Origin: Plantago ovata
Taxonomy: Eukaryota > Streptophyta > Magnoliopsida > Lamiales > Plantaginaceae
Length of the DNA stretch: 64,000 nucleotides
NCBI GenBank assembly: GCA_028274465.1
Contig: CM051458.1
Coordinates: 16,817,566 to 16,881,565, forward strand
Reading direction: 5' to 3'
Under the pieces are notes generated by a model, which worked only from the letters and a program-made list of their open reading frames with translations, ran no database searches and had not been told where the DNA came from. Shown piece after piece: positions 22,596-33,321 of the stretch. Within the stretch, counting starts at the first letter, position 1; every line of letters starts with the position of its first letter. A program made the translations under genes and the position numbers.

Positions 22596-24305
22596 TTATT
22601 GCATTAAAAAAAATTATATTTTAATATTTTATTATATTGTAGGTGAATAAAAGAAATTAAAAGAAACAGAAAAAACGAAATAGAAATTTATTTTAAAAAA
22701 AGGCTAGCTCAGGCTCTCAACAATGATCAATTCCCGTCCCACATAGCGGTATCATTCCCGAAAAGAGGAGGCGGCTCCGTCCCGAGCTTCCGTCGTCGAC
22801 AAAAGAGAAAAAGAGATTCGGATAGAAGACAGGGAAAGATTGAGGTCTGACCAAAGAAAGGGATCAGGGTCAGATTTAGCGACGGATGAGCTTATCCGTC
22901 GCTACGCTTCAACCAGTGTACGTGGAGCCACGTGTCCCAGAATTTGGAGACGGATAAACTTATCCGTCCCACGGATAAACTTATCCGTCGCCAAATTTAG
23001 ATACGGATAAATCTATCTGTCGCTCAATTTGCATTGACCAACTGAGCGACGGATAATTTTACCCGTCGCTAAAAGTAGGAACGGATAAACCTGATCCGTT
23101 GCTAATTCATTTAGCGACGGCACTTTTTGGGACGGGTGGCCCGTCGCTAAGCCCTGTTAGCGACGGATCGGGCCTGAATAGCGACGGATGGCTTCCGTCG
23201 CTATTCTCCTATTTTCTTGTAGTGTAGCTTCAATCGCATCATTGATATCCCGCATCTCAATGACCTTCAGCTAGTGACTTATTTCAGGACTTTATTATTG
23301 ACACACAAGCTCCCACTAACTTGGTGATTACCTTAAGTCCTTGGGAACATTTTATTGAATAATTCAACAACCAAATAATATATTCATAAAATGTAATGCC
23401 AATTATATTTAATAATGTACAAATAAACGAACATAAATAAATAACAATAATTGAATGTGATCAAGTACATATCGTCCCTATCGTAGGTTGTCTCTAGGAC
23501 ATATATACTTTCACTCTAACTGTAGCAATCCACTGTAACTTCTCTAGGAAAGCATACAGATTATGCTTCCTCAACTCGGCTTCATTCATCTCAACTTCAG
23601 TAACAAGCTTCCTAGTTCTAAACCAGGCCAATCTTTAGCAAAGTTCTCTGTATAGAAAGTTGCATTAAATGTAGGTTTCTCAAAAGTAGAGGCATCAAAC
23701 AAATAATCTTCCTCAAGATCTGGAGTTGGACCTGTTTCAGTAGGGGGTTGAGTAACTCCCTTTACAGGCACATCAGAAGCAGTCTCCTCCTCATCATCCT
23801 CCTATTCTAACTCAACTGATTCATCACTGTCAAGAATCAACTTACGTTTTGTAGACCTAGTCATAGGCACATGCACAATCTTTGTTTTGCCCTTAGCCTG
23901 TGGCTTACTGACAGGCTCCTCAGACAACAACCCAAGCAAAGAATCATCACTAGAAATAGGACAATCATCACTAGTACCATCAGTAGTACTATCATGCGCA
24001 ACCTCAACATTATCAGTAGCATTCAACACACTAGACCCTCGAGTAGCTAAAGGAGGAATAGCCAAATTTGGAACAACAGGGGTAGTTACTTGAGAAGTAG
24101 ATACCAATTTTTCTAGTGGAATTGGTTTAAACCTCCTCTTTGGTGGTGACACTACCTTTTGCCCAAGAATGAGCATGGCGTCGGCAAGCTCCGTCGGAAT
24201 TAAAGGAGAAGCCAGACCGTCCCTAGCTAGTGAAGTGGGTTCGTGGTGTGGAGAAACCGATGAAGAGTGGTCGATTGGGGATGGGTTAGATGATTCCATG
24301 GCCAA

Positions 24306-25557
24306 TTTGTAGTGAGATGGTCGAATGTTGGACTTTGGTGGTGCCGATTTGGTGGAGTTACGGGAAGGGTTAGGAGATGAGTTAGAGAAGATGAGTTTGT
24401 TTTGTGTGGAAAATGGGAAGGGAGTGTTTGGGTAGGGAGATATGCTAGATAATTCCCAAATAATGTCAAGATCCTCCTAAAAAATAGTTCTGGTATACTG
24501 TAGATAAAATATATTTGTAAAACATGGTTAGAACCAAAAAAACAAGATATATGGTATACCAAACATAAAAAATATTTTTGAATAAAATTCAAGATTAGGA
24601 CAAAGAAATAAATTTTAGGAAATAAACTAAGGGAGGATATTTTGTATTTAAGAAATAACACAATCTCTTAATGTAACAGAAAACAAAATTCCCAACCCCA
24701 TGCATAATGTACTCTCCCCTTAACACGACCTATATGAATAACCAACAAAACATCACAACCTAAGAATTTTAGACACAAAAAAAAAAAAAAAAACACAGAA
24801 AACACGTTGATGAAATCACATAGAAAATTGACAGTCAGTCCAGAGGTATTGGGCAAGGAGTTGCTCAACGTCCGGGTCAACACTCGATCAAGAAACTCCC
24901 ATATTTATAAAAGCCTCACCTTTTTTTTTCACTTGTAATTTTAGAAGACGTTTGAAACAAGTTGCTTTCTGGTCTTTGTTTAAATCTCAGTGCAATGTCC
25001 ATGGACGAATTTGCAAAAATATTTTTTTTAAATGTTATTCATTATTTAATGCAGCTTTTGCTTTTGTTTCTTTCCAAACCTTCATAGACTTGAGACCCAA
25101 AGATTGCCTGAAAACCAGAGACAAGTTTTACCTTCCTTGCCTTTCGGGCCTTTGCGGCACTTGTTTAGCTACATAGGAAATTCAAGGCCCCTATGTGCTC
25201 TTTCTCCTGTGAAAAGGCATATAGTATGCAAAGGAAATTCAAGGTTCCTAATGAAAGACTGACTGTTATTCATATTATTGTGAGTTTCTGAAGCTAGGAG
25301 AGGGCTTCCAGTAAATGAGCAAAACAAGGTGTCAACAAGGACTAGTAATTTTTAGGGAAATCTCTCACACTTATGCATTCCAGAAAGCCAAACTTCTAGC
25401 TTACTTGGAACATAGTACATAGAATGACCACAAAGATTCATGCTTTTTCACATACACACGGACACATAAAAAGAAAAAAAAACAGACACACGCACACCAC
25501 ATGCATTCTACAGGAGTTAATTGTGGTCTTAAGCTAACCCCTGGCCGACTCCTATTT
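24306..25557 (-). other. Element D: spacer between pol and extra ORF
   Basis: Non-coding stretch between the RNase H stop and the first ATG of the extra ORF (24305). It is A/T-rich with an A-run at 24777-24793. In intact elements of this layout the stretch carries polypurine tracts and splice signals; I see none that I can name with confidence. Confidence 0.5.
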
Positions 25558-28260
25558 TTAGTGAAAGAAAAGACCAAGAGACCTCTTAAGACTTAGAAAT
25601 CTTTCAGTATCTAAGGGCTTTGTGAACAGATCATCAAGTTGGTTGGTTGTTTCTATATGATCTATACCTAGAATGTTGGCCTCAACAAGTTCTCTCAAAA
25701 AGTGATGTCTTATGTCTATATGCTTAGACCTAGAATGATGTACTGGGTTATGAGACAAATGTATTGCACTTAAGTTATCACATAATAACAAAACTGACTC
25801 ACATTTAAGACCATAATCAGATAACATAGACCTAAGCCAAAGTAGTTGCGTGGCGCCACTACCAGCTGCAACATACTCAGACTCAGCAGTAGACAATGAG
25901 ACACAATTTTGCTTTTTGCTAAACCAAGAAACCAAGTTATTTCCTAGATAAAAACATCCTCCACTAGTATACTTCCTATCATCAAGATCTGCAGCCCAAT
26001 CAGAATCAGAAAAACCAACAAGTTGTAAGAAGTATCTCTAGTATACCATATACCAAGTTCAATGGTTCAAGAAATATACCTGAGAATTCTCTTGACAACA
26101 TTTAGGTGGGTGGTTTTGGGATCAGATTGATACCTTGCACACACACAAACTGCATACATGATATCTGGTCTAGAGGCTGAAAGATATAGCAAGCTACCAA
26201 TCATGGATCTGTATAGTGTTGGATCAACGCTTTCACCTTCTCCTTCTTTACTGATCTTCACACTAGAACTCATAGGAGTTTTCATCACCTTTTAATTCTC
26301 CAGGCCAAACCGTTTCACAAGGTTCTTTGCATTTGGAATGATTTAGGAACAATCCATCCTTTTGCTGTTTGATTTGTAACCCCAAAAAGTAGTTCAACTC
26401 ACCTATCATACTCATCTCAAATGTAGAAGACATGGTCTTGACAAACTTGTTTAGAAGATTTTTATTAGTAGAACCAAAAACAATATCATCCACATAGATT
26501 TGAGCAATACAGATATGAGAGTCGATTCGGAGAATAAAGAGAGTCATGTCACCTGCACCTCGAATAAAGCCAAACACAAGCAAAGACTCAGTTAGCTTCT
26601 CATACCAAGCTCTAGGAGCTTGTTTGAGACCATAAACAACTTTATCAAGTTTGTACACATAATCAGGGTGAAAAGGATCCTCAAAGCCTTTAGGTTTTTC
26701 CATATAAGCATCAACATCAATATTGCCATGCAAGAAAGCACCTTTAACATCCATTTGATACAAAATAATCGTCAAATAGCATGCAATAGCAAGAAGTAGT
26801 CTAATAGATTCAATTCTAGCAACAGGAGCAAAGGTTTCATCATAGTCAATTCCTTCTACCTGTGTATAGCCTTGGGCTACTAACCTTGGTTTGTTTCTAA
26901 CTACTGTACCAGTTTCATCAGTTTTATTTTTGAAAATCCATTTAGCACCAATAACATTTGTATTGTCAGGTCTAGGTACTAAGGTCCAAACTTTATTCTT
27001 AGCAAACTGGTTCAATTCTTCTTGCATAGCCACTATCTAATGTGAATCAGTTAAGGCTTCTTTGACATTCTTAGGCTCAATAGAAGATACATAACAAGTA
27101 TTATGTATCTTAGCATGTGCTTCAACAGAACAACAAGCACACGTCATTACCATATTAGCCTTAAAACCTGCAAGCTTTCTGTAATCAACCTTGTCTTTTC
27201 TTCTCAGTCGCGTGGAAGGAGTACCATCAGTAGCATCCCCTTCATCCGCTTCTTCTTCTTGATCCTCATCGGTTTCAGTGGATTGTTCACTTGCAGCAGC
27301 AGTTACAGTATCAGCAGTGGTTTCTGGACTGGAAGGTGGTGGAAACGTATCCTCAAAAGTAGAATCTCCAGATTTCGCAGCAGTTGGCACAACAGAAGTT
27401 GAGACTTGAGTTAGGTCAGCTCCCTGCGTAACTCCACTGCGTGATGGATCTGCTGGCTTGTTGACATTCACGATTTGAGTACCTGTAGGCAATTGAACTA
27501 TTTCCAGAGTACCTACTTCATCTTTTCTTCCTGTCACACTAAGAGTATCATCAAAAGTAACATTGACTAACTCCTGAATAGTATTTGTCCTTAGGTTGTA
27601 TACCCTAAAGGCATGGCTATTGTCAGAGTAGCCAAGAAAAACAGCTTTATCACTTTTAGAGTCTATTTTTGACAGGTGATCTCTATCATTAAGAATGTAG
27701 CACACACATCCAAAAACATGGAAATATTTCAAATTGGATTTCCTGCCTTTCAAAATCTCATATGGAGTCATAGAAGTACCTGGACGCATGTAAACTCTGT
27801 TAATGGTATGACATGCAGTGTTAAATGCTTCCCCCCAAAACCGTTTTGCAATATTCATAGGACTAAGCATAGCTCTATCCATCTCTTGTAAAGTTCTATT
27901 CTTACGTTTTGCTATCCCATTATGTTGAGGTGTCTTGGGTGCAGAATACTCATGGAAAATTCCTTCTTTATCACAAAAGTTAGAAAAAGTTGAATTTTCA
28001 AATTCTTTTCCATGGTCAGATCGAATCCTTTTAATATATGAGTGATACATGTTCTTAACTCTAGCATGCAAAATTTTGAAAGCATCAAAAGTATCAGACT
28101 TATTTCTTAAGAAAAAGACACATGTGAATCTACAAAAGTCATCAACTATCACATACACATACTTCTTACCACTAACAGTACCAACTTCCATAGGACCCAA
28201 AGATCCTATGTCCGAGTAAAGAATACATATGAGATGCACATAGGCACCTTGGAGGGACTT
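25558..28260 (-). pseudogene. Element D: Copia pol (integrase, reverse transcriptase, RNase H), broken
   Basis: In minus-strand order: integrase core (SDHGKEFENSTF, then HNGIAKRKNRTLQEM) about 28200-27700; a Ser/Thr-rich linker to about 27100; reverse transcriptase 27033-26290 with MDVKGAFLHGN and the catalytic YVDDIVFGS; then RNase H ([22 protein letters not shown]) to the stop at 25558. The frame is broken by a stop at about 27034, a shift at about 26285 and decay at 25935-26067. The zinc-binding start of integrase, protease, gag, primer site and 5' LTR are absent: the element is cut near 28260, where Mutator transposase sequence takes over. It cannot be autonomous. Confidence 0.85.
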
Positions 28261-28749
28261 GGCAGATACTGGAGTCAAATAGGAAAGAGGGTGTTTATGA
28301 GGCATTATCTGATACAACCCAAGTTGTTAACTTAAACACTCGTAAATGCACTTGCTTTCAATGGCAAATGCTTGGCTTCCCATGTGCACATGCGGTTCGG
28401 GTTATCTGTCTTAAACGTGCTAGCATATCCGCCTTGGTTGACCCATGTTTCTATACAGAATCATATAAATCTGCATATTCCCACACTATGCATCCTATCC
28501 CCACATATTTACGGGGCGAGGCAGAAAGGAGTATGGGGGATGTTGAGGCTGTGTCTGCTCCTGCTCGCAAAGTTACTGCTGGTCGACCAAAGACTAAAAG
28601 GATTCCATCGTTTGGGGAAGCGCCACATAAAGGGATGAAGCCTTTAATGTGTGAGAACTGTAATAAGATGGGCAGGCATGACATAACGACGTGCGGGAAG
28701 AATATTGTTGATAATATCCGTGCTCTTGATCTCCAGTTTCATCAGCAAT

Positions 28750-30004
28750 TGATGAACGCGGATGTCGTGCTCCGGATTCAGTCAAACAAATTTGTAGTTT
28801 GCCAAAGGACAATCCACAACTACAACGAAAACCGTAGTGTAGCAGTAGAATGACTCGAGTGTCGTTCTCTCAGGACTATAACTAGCTTTATCTATTTAAC
28901 AAGAGAATATAAAAACAGCAGACAGATAGCAAAAGGGGTTTCTAGCAGATAATGGAGATTGGTGATAGTATGGTCCTTCTTAGCATAACGGGTCGATAAT
29001 CATGCATAAATTCCTCGGTCTTGCATAGAGATCTTTGAATCAATCTAGTGTCCTGTTGCAAATATTAAGCACTACGAAGATAATTTGGTCTGACAAGTCA
29101 ATCACTATTGTCCTAATGTGTTCCGTAATTATTCAACACTACGAAGATAATTGGTCTGATGGTTGACAAGCGTCCAATTGTGCAAAATAATTAATACAAC
29201 ATACGAGAATTTAGGCTGTGCCTGATCAACGAAATAAAGCAATGACACGGAGTATAATGCGCGATATAGCCATTAGCATGATTATCTTCCCTTCGCTAAG
29301 AATTCACATACTACCACCAACGATAAGTTTAGCTACTCATAATAGGCATGCAATCAACAGAAATCATAGAAGAAAAAATATTGAAAGAATATAATAAAAT
29401 AAGTAGAATAAAACTGTAAGATACAAAGTTACCGAAGGTTGTCAATCTCCGGATGATTGTGATCCTACGAGCTCCAAACTGCTATGAAAAAGTATCCCCT
29501 AAGCTACGGAACTCCCAGGACAGGCCCCGGGAAGTTCCTACCTAAAACTATTTGAGAGAGGTGAGAGAGAAGGTTTGGAAAGATATGATTTTCGGAGAAA
29601 ACTGAGCAACTATATATAGGCCCCGAAATAACACGGGGCGGTTCGCGCTAGAGTTTTTCTCGCGGAATTCTGCGTTTTCGACGCGTTTTGGATTTCTTCC
29701 CCTTTTCGGACTCGGTTTCTGACTTCTAGTAGCCTTCTAACCTCCAGATTCGGCCCCTAGACTTCAAATCCTATCCGGAAACCTTCAGATACTCCAAATA
29801 GGCTTCTGGAACACCAATTCCTTGTAAACTTCAATATAATTGCCCGGAAATCTTCGAATTTCAACCAAAACCTGTAAAATAAAATCTAAAGGGAAACGTG
29901 ACACTATTCTAATAAAATGTACTAAATTATAGCTAAATTAACATAGAGGATAGCTAAAATTGGTGAAAAAGACTCGAATGAAAGTGTAAAATACACATTC
30001 ATCA
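28750..30004 (-). repeat. Element A: 3' LTR
   Basis: 1255 bp, very close to 35751-37026. Relative to that copy it lacks about 20 bp within the GC-rich palindrome block (near 29640). On the minus strand the TATA-like TATATATAG stands at about 29611-29619, just downstream of that block. Confidence 0.9.
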
Positions 30005-30005
30005 A

Positions 30006-30022
30006 ACTCCCCAAACCGAACC
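30006..30022 (-). promoter_or_regulatory. Element A: polypurine tract
   Basis: On the minus strand GGTTCGGTTTGGGGAGTT abuts the 3' LTR start TGATGAA. This is the expected site for priming plus-strand DNA synthesis. Confidence 0.75.
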
Positions 30023-30793
30023 TTTGCTTGTCCTCAAGCAACTAAGCTAGACTCTAATACAAAAAACATGCAAGACACAAAATGGAGTTTCATGCCAAAT
30101 AAAATGAACTAATCTACTGAATCTACCAAAAAACATATGAACAAAAACCATATAAATCAAAGCATGAATATAGGTTGAAGAATACCTCGATTGACTTATA
30201 CACATCCACATAAGCACTTATGTGAAGACAAGATAGTCTCTCGTAACATTCTCTACCTGGACCTAGTCAGTGACGACGTAATGATGCATGCTAAGATACG
30301 AATGGTTGCCCGTGCCTATGAAACTGAGGACTTACTGCTGTTCCACCATGTTAAGACTTTCCCTCAAAAGAGGTCGAACCAGTACTGGCTCTCATCAAAC
30401 GAAGGAGGGTTCCCTATAAAAGATAACACTCCCCTATTCTAGCCATCTCTCAAGTAAAGTCTTAAGCTATTCACCACTTCCTAAATGGCAGGACGATGGT
30501 GGTCTAGAACAGATGACACTCAAGACAAAAAAGATAAAAATAGAAAAACACGATTACGAACATTACAAGAATGGAAAGGACTCAACACTTTGGTAAACTG
30601 CTATTTGGCTTTTTTTGGACCCTTCTTTGCTTTTTTAGGGCCTTTTCTTTTTTTTTTTTTTTTTTTTCCTTTCCAGATTCTTTTTCTCTTTATTTCTTTT
30701 TCTCTTTTTTTTTTTCTGGAATTTTTCTTTTTTTTCGATTTTTCTAGCCAGCAGTAGCATAACACAAAGAGAAACAAAATGACTCACACGACT

Positions 30794-30935
30794 TCCCCAA
30801 ACCTATTCGAAAGAATAGGTTGGAGTACAAAATTCACGGAAAAGGAAAAATAGACTCACGATACGAAAAATGAAAAACAGAAACAAGTCTATGATGGTGC
30901 AACCCCCTCCCCAAACCTATTCGGAAGAATAGGTT
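30794..30935 (-). promoter_or_regulatory. Element A: two internal hairpin plus purine-tract units
   Basis: Each unit is the hairpin CCTATTC-NNNN-GAATAGG directly followed by GGTTTGGGGA (minus strand; decamer complements at 30794-30803 and 30908-30917, hairpins 30800-30821 and 30914-30935). The same decamer forms the core of the terminal polypurine tract. Both units are conserved in element B. Confidence 0.6.
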
Positions 30936-31597
30936 ATAAACAAAGGATCACACAACCTCACACTACCTCCTTCCTAGGCATTTAGCAATCTCAAAGCATG
31001 GTGAAGACTTGTTGCCTCTTAGGTACATAATTACTCGGGAAACAACCATAAGACCCTAACATGCATCATTCTATTATAAAGGCCTTCGTGAACCGCAGTA
31101 AGAAAACACCACTAAGTGATGTCGAGACTACCAAGCTTAACTAAGTGCAATACATAAATGTGACAAGCCAAGCGAGAAAAACCTCAAACAAATTCATAGA
31201 GATGAAGCATACGATTAATGGCATAGTTAGTTGATCTATCCAATAAAAAAGTTCAAAAAATTCGGCAATAAACTCCATATAAAACATGCAAGACTATCCT
31301 AGGATGAATGTAGTGAATGCAGTGAATGCGACCTAAAAAATCTAAGAAAGCGGCAAAACGTTCAAATGCAAATGCAGACGGATAAAGCATGCGAGGTACT
31401 ATACTCATCCTACCAATACCAAGCTCCAAACTAACAACATCAGATCACTTAAATTCCATCCCCCCTCATGAAATTAACTCTAGTCCCTAGCAGTAAGAAA
31501 ATGAGGAAATAAGATGTGATACTAGATGTTACCCCATGGTTTGGCCTCGGTCGGCTGAGTGTGCTGTTTGTGAGTTATTGGGCCTGCTCTGGGAGCT

Positions 31598-31807
31598 TTA
31601 TAGGTGGTCATCAGGTCTTCTGGTAGGTGCAGTAGTTCGATTTATAGGCCGGACAGAAACAACTCCTCTATCAGAATCATCATTGCCCGTATGGCCTTCA
31701 TTGTCACTACTGTCACGCACATCCTCACTAGTAGAGTTGTAGTGGCAGGTAGAATTCTCAAGAGTAGTCGCCGGTGTTATGGAATCCTCCATCATGAAGC
31801 CCTCCAA
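31598..31807 (-). CDS. Element A: acidic ORF segment downstream of the unknown ORF
   Basis: A short frame rich in Asp, Ser, Thr and Glu (TSEDVRDSSDNEGHTGNDDS) ends about 50 bases before the long non-coding 3' part. It is preceded on the minus strand by a plausible acceptor (CTTCAACAG), so it may be a further exon of the gene-like module at 31986-32405. Element B carries the same peptide at about 57230-57430 but with stops. I do not recognise the product. Confidence 0.4.
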   Translation of the reverse strand: MEGFMMEDSITPATTLENSTCHYNSTSEDVRDSSDNEGHTGNDDSDRGVVSVRPINRTTAPTRRPDDHL

Positions 31808-31985
31808 TAGGATGTGAACTGTTGAAGGGGAAAGGGCAGTGGTATCAGGACCTCCCCCTCCAACGTTTTACACCACGAGAAGGTTTCAGTAAGCTGCTTG
31901 GATACTCAGAAGTCTTCTACCTTTTTCTCCAATTTTGTCCACATTCTCTACGGTGGATCCGACCAATGTCTATATGATGCTCATT

Positions 31986-32405
31986 TTAGAGGCAGGCAAG
32001 GGGCACCCCAACAAGGTGCTGGGCACCCATGTCATTATGTTTTGGAACCAAGCTAGCGCTTCGGAACCTTCTAGCAACTGCGAACTCAAGATTGAATCCG
32101 TCGCGGCGAGAATGTCCCGGTGCCTTCCTGTTTACTCGAACTCTGCAGTCCTCGTGATGGAGTGCTGACGTAATAATGGTTTCTGTCCCTTCGGTGGTGC
32201 ATGAATAGGCATAGGAGTCCTTACTCCAGGTGTACTCTAGCTCCTCCTCTTGGGTAATCCACGACGTTGTTGCAAAACCCCTTGGCTCGAACGCACATCT
32301 AACGAGGTCACCTTCCTTGACATGGTTCTTCACAGCAATCATACGGGAATGCTCCTTTCCCTTGGTATGGTTCCTACAAATAGCAGTTAGTACCTCGTAT
32401 GACAC
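31986..32405 (-). CDS. Element A: conserved ORF of unknown function
   Basis: The open frame is 139 codons from the first ATG, but that ATG lies upstream of a strong 3' splice site (branch TACTAAC, acceptor TTTGTAG|GAACC near 32365-32385), so the expressed exon probably starts within it. It includes KGKEHSRMIAV, TQEEELEYTWSKDSYAYSCT and DGFNLEFAVARRF. Element B keeps nearly the same peptide at 56634-57044, across one frame break. No known domain is recognised. It stands where reverse transcriptase would be in a full element. It may be a captured host gene fragment or an element-specific accessory gene. Confidence 0.5.
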   Translation of the reverse strand: MSYEVLTAICRNHTKGKEHSRMIAVKNHVKEGDLVRCAFEPRGFATTSWITQEEELEYTWSKDSYAYSCTTEGTETIITSALHHEDCRVRVNRKAPGHSRRDGFNLEFAVARRFRSASLVPKHNDMGAQHLVGVPLACL

Positions 32406-32409
32406 AAAA

Positions 32410-33321
32410 CTGACTCACGCATATGCTAGTGTAAGAATGAAATAATCAAGTGATTAAATCAACAATCGAGCTCCCCAAACCATAATGTCTAATCTAGCTT
32501 CTTCATCATGCAACATACCAACGTAACTACTACATGCAGTACATCACATTATGCTCTTACTAAACAACCAATATCCTAGATAACAAGGCTCAATTCATAC
32601 CATAGTAGCGACAAATTCTACCAACATAAAACCTCATACTCAACAATTAAGCATTCTATTGTCAAATCTACCAACATTACATCAATAAACACAACCATAT
32701 GCTAGAAATCAAAGATAAAGACATAATGCATAACAAGATATATCATCTAGTAGCAAAATACCCAAATCAACAATTCAAGCAAAATTGAGCATGCAATTGA
32801 TAGTAAATAACATGTCTAATCACACTAATAACATACCCATGCATCAAATAAGCATAATTGAAGCTCAAATTAGAAAACCCCCAAATTCGAAAATTAGGGT
32901 TCTAAGGATGATACGTCAGATCTGAAAATCTAACGCATAAGGATGAAATCTGTTCGGATGGGATGATAGATCATGTAATAGGCTTCGATTTAAGCTAAAG
33001 AACACTAAATGTGGTCAAGAATTGAAGAAGTTATGAAGATTTGAATTTAAAATCGCGTTTTTCGGGTTTTTTGGGAGAAGGAATGAAGATGAATGAAGAA
33101 AATGAGGATTTGGGGAAGAAATCCGCATTTTTGAACCTCTGGAGCCGTGGGGCGGTTCGCCCCACAAGCGGGGCGGTTCGCCCCCACGTGGTTCCGTCGA
33201 CAGAAAATGCGGTTTTAATCCCCGAAACCATTTTTTTTTCAAAAAACCACTCGAAATATCTCACTCAAACAAAAGCACATACGAGACACATGAACAAATT
33301 CGCATACGAGAAGCAAATAGT
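32410..33321 (-). other. Element A: leader/intron-like stretch and GC-rich palindromes
   Basis: On the minus strand the stretch runs from gag-protease through GC-rich palindromes (33149-33190, GGGGCGGTTCGCCCC), a CT-rich leader-like segment and an AT-rich intron-like segment to the acceptor near 32383. It is non-coding and is conserved in B at 55700-56633. Confidence 0.55.

Larger units (their letters stand above)
20225..23224. mobile_element. Non-autonomous CACTA (En/Spm) transposon
   Basis: The element begins CACTACAAGAAAAC and ends TTTTCTTGTAGTG, the inverted CACTA termini, with the 3 bp target duplication TAG on each side (20222-20224 and 23225-23227). Both subterminal regions (20244-20460 and 22880-23215) are packed with AGCGACGGAT and its complement ATCCGTCGCT, the repeats that CACTA transposases bind. 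It is 3000 bp and encodes no transposase, so it depends on another copy. The interior has intron- and exon-like segments and a tRNA-like sequence. Confidence 0.92.
18598..23513 (-). mobile_element. Element F: solo Copia LTR, split by a CACTA element
   Basis: The ends are TGTTAGTAAATG (left) and ATATATACTTTCA (right), flanked by the perfect 5 bp target duplication CTCTA (18593-18597 and 23514-23518). Without the CACTA insertion the LTR is about 1.9 kb. On the minus strand its start (TATATATGTCCTAGAGAC) matches the start of LTR E at 37588, so E and F are one family. No internal region is present, so this is a solo LTR left by recombination between two LTRs. It contains three GC-rich hairpins at 19186-19278. 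Confidence 0.85.
17585..24305 (-). pseudogene. Element D: extra ORF downstream of pol, split by LTR F
   Basis: Read from the right, the first part (24305-23519) is Ser/Pro/Thr-rich and acidic. The second (18592-17585) begins with a folded-looking domain (SEFYCNL, GRVYLRRNFYNF, EIINDFLGIP) like the 'putative plant transposon protein' domain of extra ORFs in plant LTR elements, and ends in a low-complexity Pro/Thr/Gly-rich tail. If one copy of the 5 bp duplication CTCTA and LTR F are removed, the frame runs on from one part to the other, so F landed in a single ORF. There are also stops and shifts at about 23771-23802, 18354 and 18000. A post-pol ORF of this kind is known from Sirevirus-type Copia elements and is sometimes called envelope-like; I see no clear signal peptide or membrane segment. 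Confidence 0.6.

Noticed and set aside
17585..24305. Calling the extra ORF of D a true envelope protein
   Set aside because: I see no clear signal peptide, furin-type site or transmembrane anchor; only its position and the plant transposon-type domain are supported.
31986..32405. The unknown ORF as a hidden reverse transcriptase or integrase fragment
   Set aside because: No Y/F-x-D-D motif, DDE spacing or zinc-binding pattern is present in this frame or the neighbouring ones.
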